Assembly: GCA_000149225.2 (NCBI GenBank)
Contig: CM000691.1
Span: 1,178,001 to 1,242,000 of the forward strand
DNA from: Lachancea kluyveri NRRL Y-12651
Lineage: Eukaryota > Ascomycota > Saccharomycetes > Saccharomycetales > Saccharomycetaceae
Direction: 5' to 3'
DNA length: 64,000 nucleotides
The notes under the pieces are model-generated. The model was not told the DNA's origin and did not search any database. It saw only the letters and a program-made list of their open reading frames with translations. Shown piece by piece: positions 19,492-28,641 of the stretch. Position 1 is the first letter of the stretch; each line of letters opens with the position of its first letter. The position numbers and the translations under genes are program-made.

Positions 19492-20220
19492 ATGCAATCA
19501 CTCAAATCCGTTGCTAAAATGGTGGCCAAGAAACACATGAAGTTTACTGATGACGACGAATTTCACACTGCTGATGAAGGTGACGCTACCAACAAACAGC
19601 TAAACAAAAAACAAGATGGTGAACACGAGAGCGATGCTGACAGTAGCGACGAGGAAGCTCCGGAAGAAGAAAACGTTTCCACTGCCAAAGACGCTGTGAA
19701 GAATCAAATAAAAGAAAGGGAGGAAGCTTTGATGAGAGAAGAAACCGTGGCAAAGGAAAAAAGAAAGAAGCAGCAATTGAAATTTAAAGAGCAGCAAGAA
19801 CAGAAAAGGCAAAGAGAATCGGCAGAAGAGCAAAGGAGAAAAATGTTAGAGTTTGAAGAAAGGCTGAAAGCTCAACAGGAATCTGTTTTGAAAGAACAGG
19901 AGCTTCCTGAAGAGCTTTCGGACGACTTTTTTGAAAATTTAGAAAAGCATGAATCTACAATCATCACTACGAAACCAAAACATATAAACTTCAATGACAT
20001 TGCTGAAAATAACTACACTGAAGAACTCAAGAAGCAAATCGAAAAGCAAAAAAAGAAAACTCTGAAACACTTGAGAAAAAAATCTTTGAAAAGAGGTCCC
20101 GTTACAGTTAGCCTTTTGACTTCGATGACCGAAACCAAATCCTTAGCTCCTAAAAAGGAGACGCGCATTATGAATACGAAAGACAAGTGGCTAAGAAGGA
20201 AGGCTGTCCATCGTAAATAG
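19492..20220 (+). CDS. BUD21: SSU processome component Bud21/Utp16
   Basis: 242 residues (S. cerevisiae 214). The protein is highly charged: an acidic stretch (DADSSDEEAPEEEN, about residues 44-57), then a long Glu/Lys/Gln-rich segment (about 65-135) likely to be helical or coiled. The C-terminus matches Utp16 closely: KKKTLKHLRKKSLKRGPVTVSLL, then APKKETRIMNTKDKWLRRKA. Bud21 is part of the U3 snoRNP-containing complex that processes 18S pre-rRNA in the nucleolus; the bud-site phenotype is indirect. Its stop is 52 bases from that of convergent ATX2. Confidence 0.93.
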   Translation: MQSLKSVAKMVAKKHMKFTDDDEFHTADEGDATNKQLNKKQDGEHESDADSSDEEAPEEENVSTAKDAVKNQIKEREEALMREETVAKEKRKKQQLKFKEQQEQKRQRESAEEQRRKMLEFEERLKAQQESVLKEQELPEELSDDFFENLEKHESTIITTKPKHINFNDIAENNYTEELKKQIEKQKKKTLKHLRKKSLKRGPVTVSLLTSMTETKSLAPKKETRIMNTKDKWLRRKAVHRK

Positions 20221-20272
20221 GCTGTATAGTAGTAAAGTTTGAGTGGCATTAATTCTGTAATTTATAAAAGGT

Positions 20273-21214
20273 CTAGTCATCTCCAACAAAGAAGGAGATA
20301 ACGACTGGGATAACAACGCCTGACAAAATGTATACGGAATCATCATACTTCAATTTTGAAGTCGTTTCAGGAACCATTTCGATGTCCGCAAGATTGACAT
20401 TTTCCGTTGCGGAGTTTTCTTCCAAAGTGTTGACCATAACATAGTCGTCACCGTTGTGATTGTGGTTATCACCACCTAAAAAGGCCGTGAATGAGGCATA
20501 CAGTAGACTACCACCGCTCATTAGTAAAAGGTTTCCACTAAGCCATTCCATAGCATCAAAATCTTTCAAATTGAGGAGGGAAACAATGAGGTAACCAAGC
20601 GGTGTGGATGCTGCAAACGCAAATAGGTTTGAAATTACCTCCAACTTTTCCAGTTTTTGTTTGGAAATCATCAGACTTGTCAAAGAGAGAACAGCAGGGA
20701 TTTTATGAATGATTATTGCAACCAACATTATCACTTTCAAAGAATCGTTTCCGCTCGAAGCACCTAGAGCCACACCGTCAGAAAACCCATGTATCACTAG
20801 GGCGAATACAACGTTATTCTTCAATACAAGAGAAGTGGTCTTTTTGATGTTTAACATGTCCTTTAGGGAGCTCAGAGGTCTTTCATTGCTTAAAGAACCC
20901 CATCTTGTCGCGTAGGAAGAACTGCCAACCCATTTCACTAATTTATCCAATAAATATACTGCAAGAAACCCTATCAACAAATTTAAACCAACGTTCCCAT
21001 CATTTTGCAGGCACGCATGGACGCCCTCTGGAATAACAAGCATAAATGATGTACCCAACAGCATGCCAATACCAAAGAGAGATAAGAAAACCACATACTT
21101 GTCCTCGTTTGATACCTTTCTATTAACGTAAAAGATGGGTATCAGCCCAATACCGAACGTAGCTAATAAGAAAAAAGTAGCGGTCAATAAAATTTCGATA
21201 ATTCCGGTAGCCAT
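20273..21214 (-). CDS. ATX2: Golgi manganese transporter Atx2 (ZIP family)
   Basis: 313 residues, the same length as S. cerevisiae Atx2. It is a polytopic membrane protein of the ZIP family: the first segment IIEILLTATFFLLATFGIGLIPIFYV, then LFGIGMLLGTSFMLVIPEGVH, and the metal-site helices HGFSDGVALGASS and LVAIIIHKIPAVLSLTSLM, where His, Asp and His residues of ZIP helices 4 and 5 are kept. The loop before the last helix is short and polar, with a HNHNGDD metal-binding-like patch. Atx2 handles manganese homeostasis in the Golgi and suppresses oxidative damage in superoxide dismutase mutants. The gene is convergent with BUD21 and diverges from DIA2. Confidence 0.95.
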   Translation of the reverse strand: MATGIIEILLTATFFLLATFGIGLIPIFYVNRKVSNEDKYVVFLSLFGIGMLLGTSFMLVIPEGVHACLQNDGNVGLNLLIGFLAVYLLDKLVKWVGSSSYATRWGSLSNERPLSSLKDMLNIKKTTSLVLKNNVVFALVIHGFSDGVALGASSGNDSLKVIMLVAIIIHKIPAVLSLTSLMISKQKLEKLEVISNLFAFAASTPLGYLIVSLLNLKDFDAMEWLSGNLLLMSGGSLLYASFTAFLGGDNHNHNGDDYVMVNTLEENSATENVNLADIEMVPETTSKLKYDDSVYILSGVVIPVVISFFVGDD

Positions 21215-21438
21215 TCCTGGGGTTTTGACTTATATTTGTGATTAATTACGCTTAGTGTTTGCGCTTGGCCTAAACAATCCTTGTGATGGTATCGCCCTAC
21301 ATCCCAAGGAATTTATCTAAATTCTCTCGCGCGAGAACCTTGTTGATGGAGCAGCAAGTCGACAAAGAAAGGGTATCTTGAAATCGTACCAAAACAAAAA
21401 AAAAAAAAAAGAACTAGAAAACTAATGGAGTTTTGAAA

Positions 21439-23511
21439 ATGACTGACGTGGATTTGGTTGGCAGGGCATTAGAACTGGGTACAACTTACTTTAAAAGTGA
21501 AGATTTTTTCAAGGCAAGCCAGTTATTTACCAAAGCCATTGAGCTAGCACGTTCGTATAGTGATGAAGAATTGGAAAATCTCAGACTAAAATCTGGACTA
21601 CCTAAAAGATGCGTGAACGGTCAAGGAAAACCTTGGCATCCCAAATACATAAAGTTGTTGGACAACAGAGCTGCTAGCTGGGAAAAATTAGGAAAATTGG
21701 ATAAGGCTCTTAAGGACGCCAAAAATATGATCCGGGTTGAGCCTCATAACTTGAAATGTTACATTAGATGTGGGAAAATACTGCAGAAACTAAACAAAGA
21801 TAAAGAAGCATATAGCAATTATTCTCAAGGACTGAAGATGGCCAAAGAGGGTTACCAAACATACGGAATATCGGTTCCCCAGAAATTCATCAATATCATT
21901 CAAACTCAAAAGCAGTCCATTAAAAAGAGGCACGGGAGGGAACAGATAGAGAAGCCCGAAATTTCGTTGAAAAGAAGGTACATTGAACCAGCTGTAGACT
22001 CTCCGGTAATGGTGAAAACAATGAAAAAAGTTACTAAACATATGGGACTGGATTTTATTAGCATGTTGCCCCAAGAGCTTGTGGCGCTAGTTCTGAGCCA
22101 TTTGGATGCCAAGCAAATAATCTCGTGCAGTATGGTGTCTAAGTCGTGGCATAATCGTATCTATTCGCTACCACAACTATTTCGAGATATAGACTTGGAT
22201 AGTAGCACCTATAGGAAAGTCTCCAAATTTCAAACGTTTGTCAACACGCTGTGCCATAGCTATTTGAATCTAACACTTAATTCGCTAAAATTCTCTTCCC
22301 TAAGTTTAGGTGACGAAGCCAAATCAATAACAACAATTATAGAGGGTCTAAATCTCCGCATTTCGAAGTTGATCATTCAAAGTAGATATTATCATACGGA
22401 TAGCCTGATATCAAACTTTAAAAAAAATCTCAACCTAGCGAAAAGTGTTAGGGAGCTGTCGGTTGTTTGCAGTTATAGAAATTCCTTTGTTTCAAGAGAA
22501 CACGAACTGTTGGGTGTTATGCAGAACCTGAAAAAACTTGAAATAATTTTCCTTGAAACTGACCGATCTTCCTATACCCAAAATTCCAAGAGCAATGACC
22601 CGGTTAGAGTTGAGAAAAGCACAATAGAAAATTTGGAATCTTTTAAGATTATCTGTGACCTGAAAAAGATGACTATGTTTTGTCCGTTCAGAAAGGCACT
22701 CACCATTGATTTACAGTACTATGGGCTCGTAAAGTTATACGTATGTGGTACTATCTTTGATTCAAAAATGTCGCAGTTTTCATGGTTGGCCAATTTCCCA
22801 AATGTTAAAGATCTGTATTTGGAAAACAACAAGAATGCTTTTCTTTATGATTTTCTAAGGGTACTAATTTACGAACCGTTTCTTAAAAATCTGCAGAAAC
22901 TAACGTTCAGGGAGCATAGAATTAGTAATAATGCTGTAAATCTACTCGAATATCCAACAATAACGGAGAATTCTACATTCATCGACAATTTTTCCAACCT
23001 TCAGGTGTTAGATTTGATGAGCTCATCGATTGGTGGGCACGGTTTGATCTCAATATTATCCAGTCTACCCTCAAATCGGATTAGAAAACTAAATATCGGC
23101 GACTGCCCGTTCATACACTTTCAAAGAAACGCTCTTCCTGGATATCTTGATTTGAGTCTTCTACTATCACATATTCCTCACATTGAAGAACTCTTTCTAC
23201 ATCAGTCTGTGGCATTGGATGACTACGCAGTTCAGCTAATTGCAAAAAACATAAAGCATATAAAGAAACTGAGAAGGTTAGATTTATCTTTTAACACTTC
23301 GATTACCGGTGTTTCTATCTACGAGTTAGTCCGCAACCTAAAGGATAAAGAATACATCATTCTAGACAAGCTCTCTTTAGACGGTTGCATATCTGTTTCA
23401 GATGCCACAGTAAACTCAATCAAGCAAATGGGATTTGTTAAGGAATTGGATTGTACATATGAGAAGCTGGCCTGGAAAAAATTCGGTGTTAATACGTTTT
23501 GTTACACCTAG
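21439..23511 (+). CDS. DIA2: F-box/TPR/LRR protein Dia2, SCF ubiquitin ligase subunit
   Basis: 690 residues (S. cerevisiae 732). Order of parts: tetratricopeptide repeats at about residues 5-140 (ALELGTTYFKSEDFFKASQLFTKAIELA; LDNRAASWEKLGKLDKALKDA; CYIRCGKILQKLNKDKEAYSNY), a basic linker near 155-185, an F-box starting at M209 (MLPQELVALVLSHLDAKQIISCSMVSKSWHNRIY), and leucine-rich repeats to the end. Dia2 gives substrate specificity to an SCF ligase that travels with the replisome through its TPR part and removes the CMG helicase at termination. The frame opens at a TTG, so the ATG six bases further, preceded by GAAA, is taken. The stop is 46 bases from that of convergent TGL. Confidence 0.94.
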   Translation: MTDVDLVGRALELGTTYFKSEDFFKASQLFTKAIELARSYSDEELENLRLKSGLPKRCVNGQGKPWHPKYIKLLDNRAASWEKLGKLDKALKDAKNMIRVEPHNLKCYIRCGKILQKLNKDKEAYSNYSQGLKMAKEGYQTYGISVPQKFINIIQTQKQSIKKRHGREQIEKPEISLKRRYIEPAVDSPVMVKTMKKVTKHMGLDFISMLPQELVALVLSHLDAKQIISCSMVSKSWHNRIYSLPQLFRDIDLDSSTYRKVSKFQTFVNTLCHSYLNLTLNSLKFSSLSLGDEAKSITTIIEGLNLRISKLIIQSRYYHTDSLISNFKKNLNLAKSVRELSVVCSYRNSFVSREHELLGVMQNLKKLEIIFLETDRSSYTQNSKSNDPVRVEKSTIENLESFKIICDLKKMTMFCPFRKALTIDLQYYGLVKLYVCGTIFDSKMSQFSWLANFPNVKDLYLENNKNAFLYDFLRVLIYEPFLKNLQKLTFREHRISNNAVNLLEYPTITENSTFIDNFSNLQVLDLMSSSIGGHGLISILSSLPSNRIRKLNIGDCPFIHFQRNALPGYLDLSLLLSHIPHIEELFLHQSVALDDYAVQLIAKNIKHIKKLRRLDLSFNTSITGVSIYELVRNLKDKEYIILDKLSLDGCISVSDATVNSIKQMGFVKELDCTYEKLAWKKFGVNTFCYT

Positions 23512-23557
23512 CAATAAACATTCTCTTTTCATGTATTAAATAGTAGTTACATAGAAC

Positions 23558-26242
23558 TTACCCAGACTTATCACTCTTTTCTGATCCCTCATCCTTCCCA
23601 GACTCTGTATTTCCTTTCTCCAACTTCCCATCATCGTCGGACCCATCCTGATCACCAACCTTAGGCGAAATGTTGGAATTCTTAACATTATCACTACCAT
23701 TTGTAGCTGATTTGGAGTTCGACGAAACTACACCCGCCCCAACTATTGCTTTCCCATGGTTTGAAGAAGTACTAGTGCGCCGGGAACTGTTTGAATAGCG
23801 CCTTTGATGGTTATGATGATGACGTGGTGAATTATTATAATGATTAGGACCTTTGGAATTTCTTCTACGAAGTGATCCACCCGCTGAAGAATTAAAGGCT
23901 TTGGTGGGGGAATCATTAAGTTTCACGCTGTCTATAGTTTCAGAAGTCAAGTTTACCTTCGGAGATATTGGTGGTGGAGCGTCATGCCTGTTGAATGAGT
24001 TGTCGGATGTATGTCCGAGCGCTAAAGTTAAGCTTTGGGATCGCAAATCTAGCCTTTCGTAGTGTAAGCTTGAGAAGCTAGAGCTATGTTTTTTCCCAGG
24101 TGCGAAAGGCCTGGCTTCATTGAGCATCAGTGTATGGTCAGTACTTCTTTGCCTATTAAGCCTCGGGTGGTACCCCATCACGGTTGGAACCACTTTATTG
24201 GATATATAGGGTGAAGAAATTGCTGAATGAGATACAAGGCCTCTTGATGATGTTTTATCCTTGGAATAGGAATCTGACTTACGACGATTATGATGAAGCA
24301 TTCTACTATCAGGAGTATTAATTCCTGCTCTCCCACTCGATAAAGGTCTGTGTTTATCACTGACAACCATTAGACCATCCGTAAATTGTGGATTTAGGAT
24401 ATTATCGTCAAGGATGTTGGGCATATGTTCGTCGTTATTGTTCATCTCCGGGGTATTAATTAATGAAATTGAAAGATCAGCAAATTGGAAAGGATTTTTT
24501 ATGGAAGACGGTTTAGAGATAAGCCGACCCTTCAAATATGATATTGCTCTGTCTAACTCAAACTCTTGACCACAATGATTTTTGATAATTGATATTTTAG
24601 GCCAAGTTGCACGAGCACCGTTCACTGTTTCCCTGAGTAAGAATTCTACCGTGGGGTTTACCAAAATCTCATTGAACCGCAGTAACACTTTCATATCTGG
24701 TAGTATGGTTATATCACCAGAATACTGCTGTGAGAGAACAGACCTGAATTTTGTTAGAGCATTGGTAGCAATCCCCAATTCGGTAGCAATCTCCAGAGCG
24801 TGAATAACCTCATTGACCATAAAATTGTAAATAGAACTTAAGCTCTGTCTAAACCGTGCACTTAATTCGTCTTCAATTTCACCACCAACACATGAAACTG
24901 AAAGTTTTAAAAAGGGGAAAACGTGAATATTGACTTGGCAGGCAATGATGTGATCGACATTGAACATTTCCGATAGCCTTGAAATTGGTAGATCATTGTC
25001 TACAGAGCCATCGACAAACTTCACTGAGCTACTATTCCACTGCTTTGCCTCGCCAGTTTTTGGGTCTTTTTCATATAATGGGGTAGAGGGGAAAATTCCA
25101 GGTAAAGAACACGAAGCACAAACTGCAGACCAGATGAGAACATTTGGAGCAGTCAAGTTGTTCAAAAGACGAGGTTGCTCATAAACAGAAGCTGGTGATA
25201 CCGTAATGTTTAAAATTTTACCTGTTCTATTGTAAGCTTCTCTAAAGGTAAGATCACCTAAGAATTCGATCATCGTTTTGACCAAATGTTTATTGTCAAA
25301 CCAAGTACCGTTCTTGAAGAATCTCGAAATCTTAATCAGTAAGTTTTCGCTTTCTGATTTTTCAGAATCGTCTTGGAATATATTAAAATCCTTTTGTAAA
25401 ATGCCTTCTAAAATACCCACAATCTCGGATTTATGATGAGAGCACATGATACTAGCAACTATGGCACCTGCACTACTACCACTGATAACGCGGGGTAACA
25501 AGTCCTGTTCGAAAAGAGTGGCCAATACACCAATGTGAAATAAGCCAAAAGTTCCACCACCGCTGAGCACCAAAGCTGTTCTGCCGATATTTTTCCTTGT
25601 CTGTATTAGCATACCTAATAAATAATTGTCATCGAGATCAGAACGGTAAACCAACTCCTCTAGAGCACATTTACTTTCTTCCATATATTCGTCAATTAGA
25701 TGCTTTGTTCCCACATGTGAATGACGATACAAATTAACATTTCCCATATTCCCTAGGTTCCGAACCCAAGCAGTTCTAATCAAGTATAGCAATTGAGCAT
25801 AGTCCTTGGTTTCACGTGCATGTCTCATGTTCAGTGTATGCTCTCGAACCAATTTGTAATCGTATAAAGTAGACTCTTCCTTTGCCTTCCAGTCTGTGGT
25901 ATGGGTTAGATCATCTAGCCTTAATGCAGCGGCTAGCCAGTCTTCGTAAGAAGTAGCATGCTGTTTTTCCTGGGTCAATTTGTCCACAATAATATTCTTC
26001 TCGTAGTCTCTAGTGAAAAGTTTACGGCATAGTAGTGATAGTTGGCCCCACGTTCCAGTTGTGGTGATTGGATAAGGGTTATCCAGTATTTCTTGCAACT
26101 GTTCTTGTTCTTGTACATCCGAATTTCTTCTCTTTTCCGCTCCATCATGATGTCTTCCTAATATGAGATCATAGTATTTGTATATCAAATGCTGTGTAAT
26201 AGGGCCAGCTTCATTCAGATCTGCGATATTTTGATCAGGCAT
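23558..26242 (-). CDS. TGL4: Lipid-droplet patatin-type triacylglycerol lipase (single TGL4/TGL5 orthologue)
   Basis: 894 residues (S. cerevisiae Tgl4 910, Tgl5 749). The patatin domain begins at LVLSGGGTFGLFHIGVL (oxyanion glycines), continues to GSSAG with the nucleophile at S257, and ends at DGSVDN with the catalytic Asp at D411; the dyad is intact. The preceding region (about 110-220) is the conserved DUF-type part of the Tgl3/4/5 family, and the last ~320 residues are Ser, Asn and His-rich with many basic SP/TP sites that may be kinase targets. The enzyme releases fatty acids from stored triacylglycerol for membrane growth. In S. cerevisiae TGL4 (YKR089C) and TGL5 (YOR081C) are duplicates; only one copy sits here, with neighbours from both regions. 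Confidence 0.93.
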   Translation of the reverse strand: MPDQNIADLNEAGPITQHLIYKYYDLILGRHHDGAEKRRNSDVQEQEQLQEILDNPYPITTTGTWGQLSLLCRKLFTRDYEKNIIVDKLTQEKQHATSYEDWLAAALRLDDLTHTTDWKAKEESTLYDYKLVREHTLNMRHARETKDYAQLLYLIRTAWVRNLGNMGNVNLYRHSHVGTKHLIDEYMEESKCALEELVYRSDLDDNYLLGMLIQTRKNIGRTALVLSGGGTFGLFHIGVLATLFEQDLLPRVISGSSAGAIVASIMCSHHKSEIVGILEGILQKDFNIFQDDSEKSESENLLIKISRFFKNGTWFDNKHLVKTMIEFLGDLTFREAYNRTGKILNITVSPASVYEQPRLLNNLTAPNVLIWSAVCASCSLPGIFPSTPLYEKDPKTGEAKQWNSSSVKFVDGSVDNDLPISRLSEMFNVDHIIACQVNIHVFPFLKLSVSCVGGEIEDELSARFRQSLSSIYNFMVNEVIHALEIATELGIATNALTKFRSVLSQQYSGDITILPDMKVLLRFNEILVNPTVEFLLRETVNGARATWPKISIIKNHCGQEFELDRAISYLKGRLISKPSSIKNPFQFADLSISLINTPEMNNNDEHMPNILDDNILNPQFTDGLMVVSDKHRPLSSGRAGINTPDSRMLHHNRRKSDSYSKDKTSSRGLVSHSAISSPYISNKVVPTVMGYHPRLNRQRSTDHTLMLNEARPFAPGKKHSSSFSSLHYERLDLRSQSLTLALGHTSDNSFNRHDAPPPISPKVNLTSETIDSVKLNDSPTKAFNSSAGGSLRRRNSKGPNHYNNSPRHHHNHQRRYSNSSRRTSTSSNHGKAIVGAGVVSSNSKSATNGSDNVKNSNISPKVGDQDGSDDDGKLEKGNTESGKDEGSEKSDKSG

Positions 26243-28641
26243 TGTTTGTTTGTGGTTAGATGAAGTATGCTAAAGAGTTTGCCACCCTTCACTTGTGTCA
26301 GCGCCCCTTATAAAATTTGAACGTTGGCGGTAAATAGACTGGAAAAAACAACGATCGCAATAAAAGATACGCGTGAAACACTAAAAGCCACTATACTCAA
26401 ACAAAATATTCCATACGAGAGAAATATTGATGCGATTTTATGAGTGAATAAACAGCAAGAGCAAGTTTAATACAAATTGCGAATAGTGATCTTTATAGCT
26501 TTAAACTCAGCGGTTCAAAATAGGTGTATTAATTAATTGACACCAAATATGACTTTTTGACTATACTTGGCTTAGAGAAATAACAGTACATTCTCTTTAG
26601 ACTTCTGAATATCTGCGTGCCAGTGCTGACTACTGTTCAGGAGAACTTCTTAATGGAGGATTGGCTATTTGAAAGATGGTAGTAAGGTGAGGTTTACTTG
26701 CCGGCTGGGGACGGATACAGGTGCTGCATGAAAAGAAATGTTTACAAAGTCGAAATGTATCATTAACACGCTTGTTGCTTTCATCGCCATGATCATCAGA
26801 GAGAACTTTTGCTTAGCTACGCTTAAAGCTGATGCACGATAACAAAACACGTCTAGTAGGATGTTTTAGTTTACTTCCAAAAACGCATAACCCGAGGAGC
26901 AGCAGATAAAATTACCTGCTGATGTTACAGACTTCTGAAAGGAGAGGAGCCTTTGATTGTTGTACCAGGACTTGAATTTTAAGAAAAAAACTTTAGAGTT
27001 CAAAGTCCTGCGAAATAAGTGAATGTGAATGGTTAACTTCTTCGTGCTGTCGCTAAAAATCTTAGATCGATCGGAGCATGTTAAACACTTTCGATATTGA
27101 TATTCATGTGCCACCACATGATACTAGCAAATTTATTATGTCGTTAACTCGTCTGGGCGCGGTCTCTACGGCAATTACCAGTAGAATATTGTATTACCGA
27201 GTCTGGTATTTTCCAGCTTTTGACAGTCTAAAGCGGAAATACAGGCACGCTTTGAATTGGGAAATGTACCTTTAATATTCACTCCACTATTTTGATATTA
27301 TTCTGAAAAATTCAGCACAATTTAAATTGCATGGATTTTGTAAGGATAAGTTGAATATTTGGGGGTATATTTCCACTTGGTTGGTGCCTACTTGTATCCA
27401 TAAGCGAGCTCATAAACATATTTGCTTGTAAATGCTCAGGTGTTACAGCAATACGCACAGCTTCGGTGAGCTAAGCGCACTGCAATATTGTGCTTCGGGT
27501 GTGATCGTAAGCGGCAGCTTGCTAGAAAAAGTGTACCGTTTACGTCTAGTACTTCAAAACACGTTATGCTGTACCAATACCACAGCCTTTGGATATTATT
27601 TCAGAATCAGGATGTCCATAAAGCTAAAATACAATACTTAAAATATGGCTGTACTATATATGATACGTGGGAAATAAAACGTAAGTATATTGGCTTTTAG
27701 TTACACACAGGTGTCAATTAAAGTGCAAAGTCGAGTCTCGGGATACTCAAGTGGTTAAAACTGTTTCGTCCAATACAAATGTAGTCGGTTTTGGTCATTT
27801 GAACAATATCAACGCCATATCGAAAATTTTACTCTAACCCCAATAACGATACAAAAACCAAAGTGAATGAATATGCGGTTACAAATCATATTCTTTACTG
27901 TATCACGCAATTGTGTTGAGTTTGGCGTCGCAGTCAGCACTAATTCCTGAGATGCGATTCTCAGTTTAGGAGTATTAATTTGTTTATTTCGTCTACCCCA
28001 TATATCTTTGGACGCCAGTTCAGATATATTCATCTGTCTTTTAAAACAACCCCCAATTGGTTTTTCTGTATAGCGATAAGTAGAAAAGTTGATATTGCTT
28101 GTGTATAGCCTTAAACCTATCCGTTATTCTTCTCCAGCCATTTTATGTTTCGTGTCGCTCCTGACAAGAAATCTATAGAATTTGACAAAGCACACATCTA
28201 ACACATGTGCTCTTCGCACATATTGCAGATTATTTGTCATTAGTCGGATCATGGGACTAATATGAGGGGGGGTCTGGGACCTAATGCAAAGCGCTACTTA
28301 TTTTGGTACCCTCTTCTATTTCGATTTTGAGTTGATTCTGATCATAGCGTAACCGTGTATGAACTACGTACCCTTAAACCAGAAATATAGATTCCAATAT
28401 AGTACAGAAATTGGAGTTGCAGCGCGCGCATGAGCTACAGTCTATGGTTTCGTTTGCTTACCTGTTCGCGACCGAAACTACCTGCTTTTTGAGTTTCGTG
28501 ATTTTTACGCGTGAGCGTATCGTGAGCTTCGACGCTTTATCAACCGAAACTTTTCTTTTGGCGTTTCTTTCTCTCGAGGCCACGACTTGTCTATCAAACC
28601 GCAAAAGTTACCAAAGGCCACCAACTGAATAACAATTGACA
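26243..28641. other. 2.4-kb divergent gap TGL4-PXL1; no gene recognised
   Basis: Both flanking genes point outward, so promoters lie at each end. Frames inside are under 85 residues and unconvincing. A hairpin sits at 26966-27010. Near 28265 there is a G-rich GAGGGGGGG run. It is one of the two longest gaps in the window, larger than a promoter pair needs, so a lost gene or an RNA gene is possible, but I cannot support one. Confidence 0.4.
26966..27010. repeat. Inverted repeat (hairpin) in the TGL4-PXL1 gap
   Basis: CAGGACTTGAA (26966-26976) and TTCAAAGTCCTG (26999-27010) pair along 11 bases with a single bulged base, leaving a loop of about 22 AT-rich bases. The role is unknown; it could be a terminator of an unseen transcript or chance. 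Confidence 0.4.

Noticed and set aside
28130-28150. TTTTATGTTTC, a near match to the replication-origin consensus
   Set aside because: It is one mismatch from the 11-base core; such matches occur often by chance in AT-rich DNA, and nothing else supports an origin.
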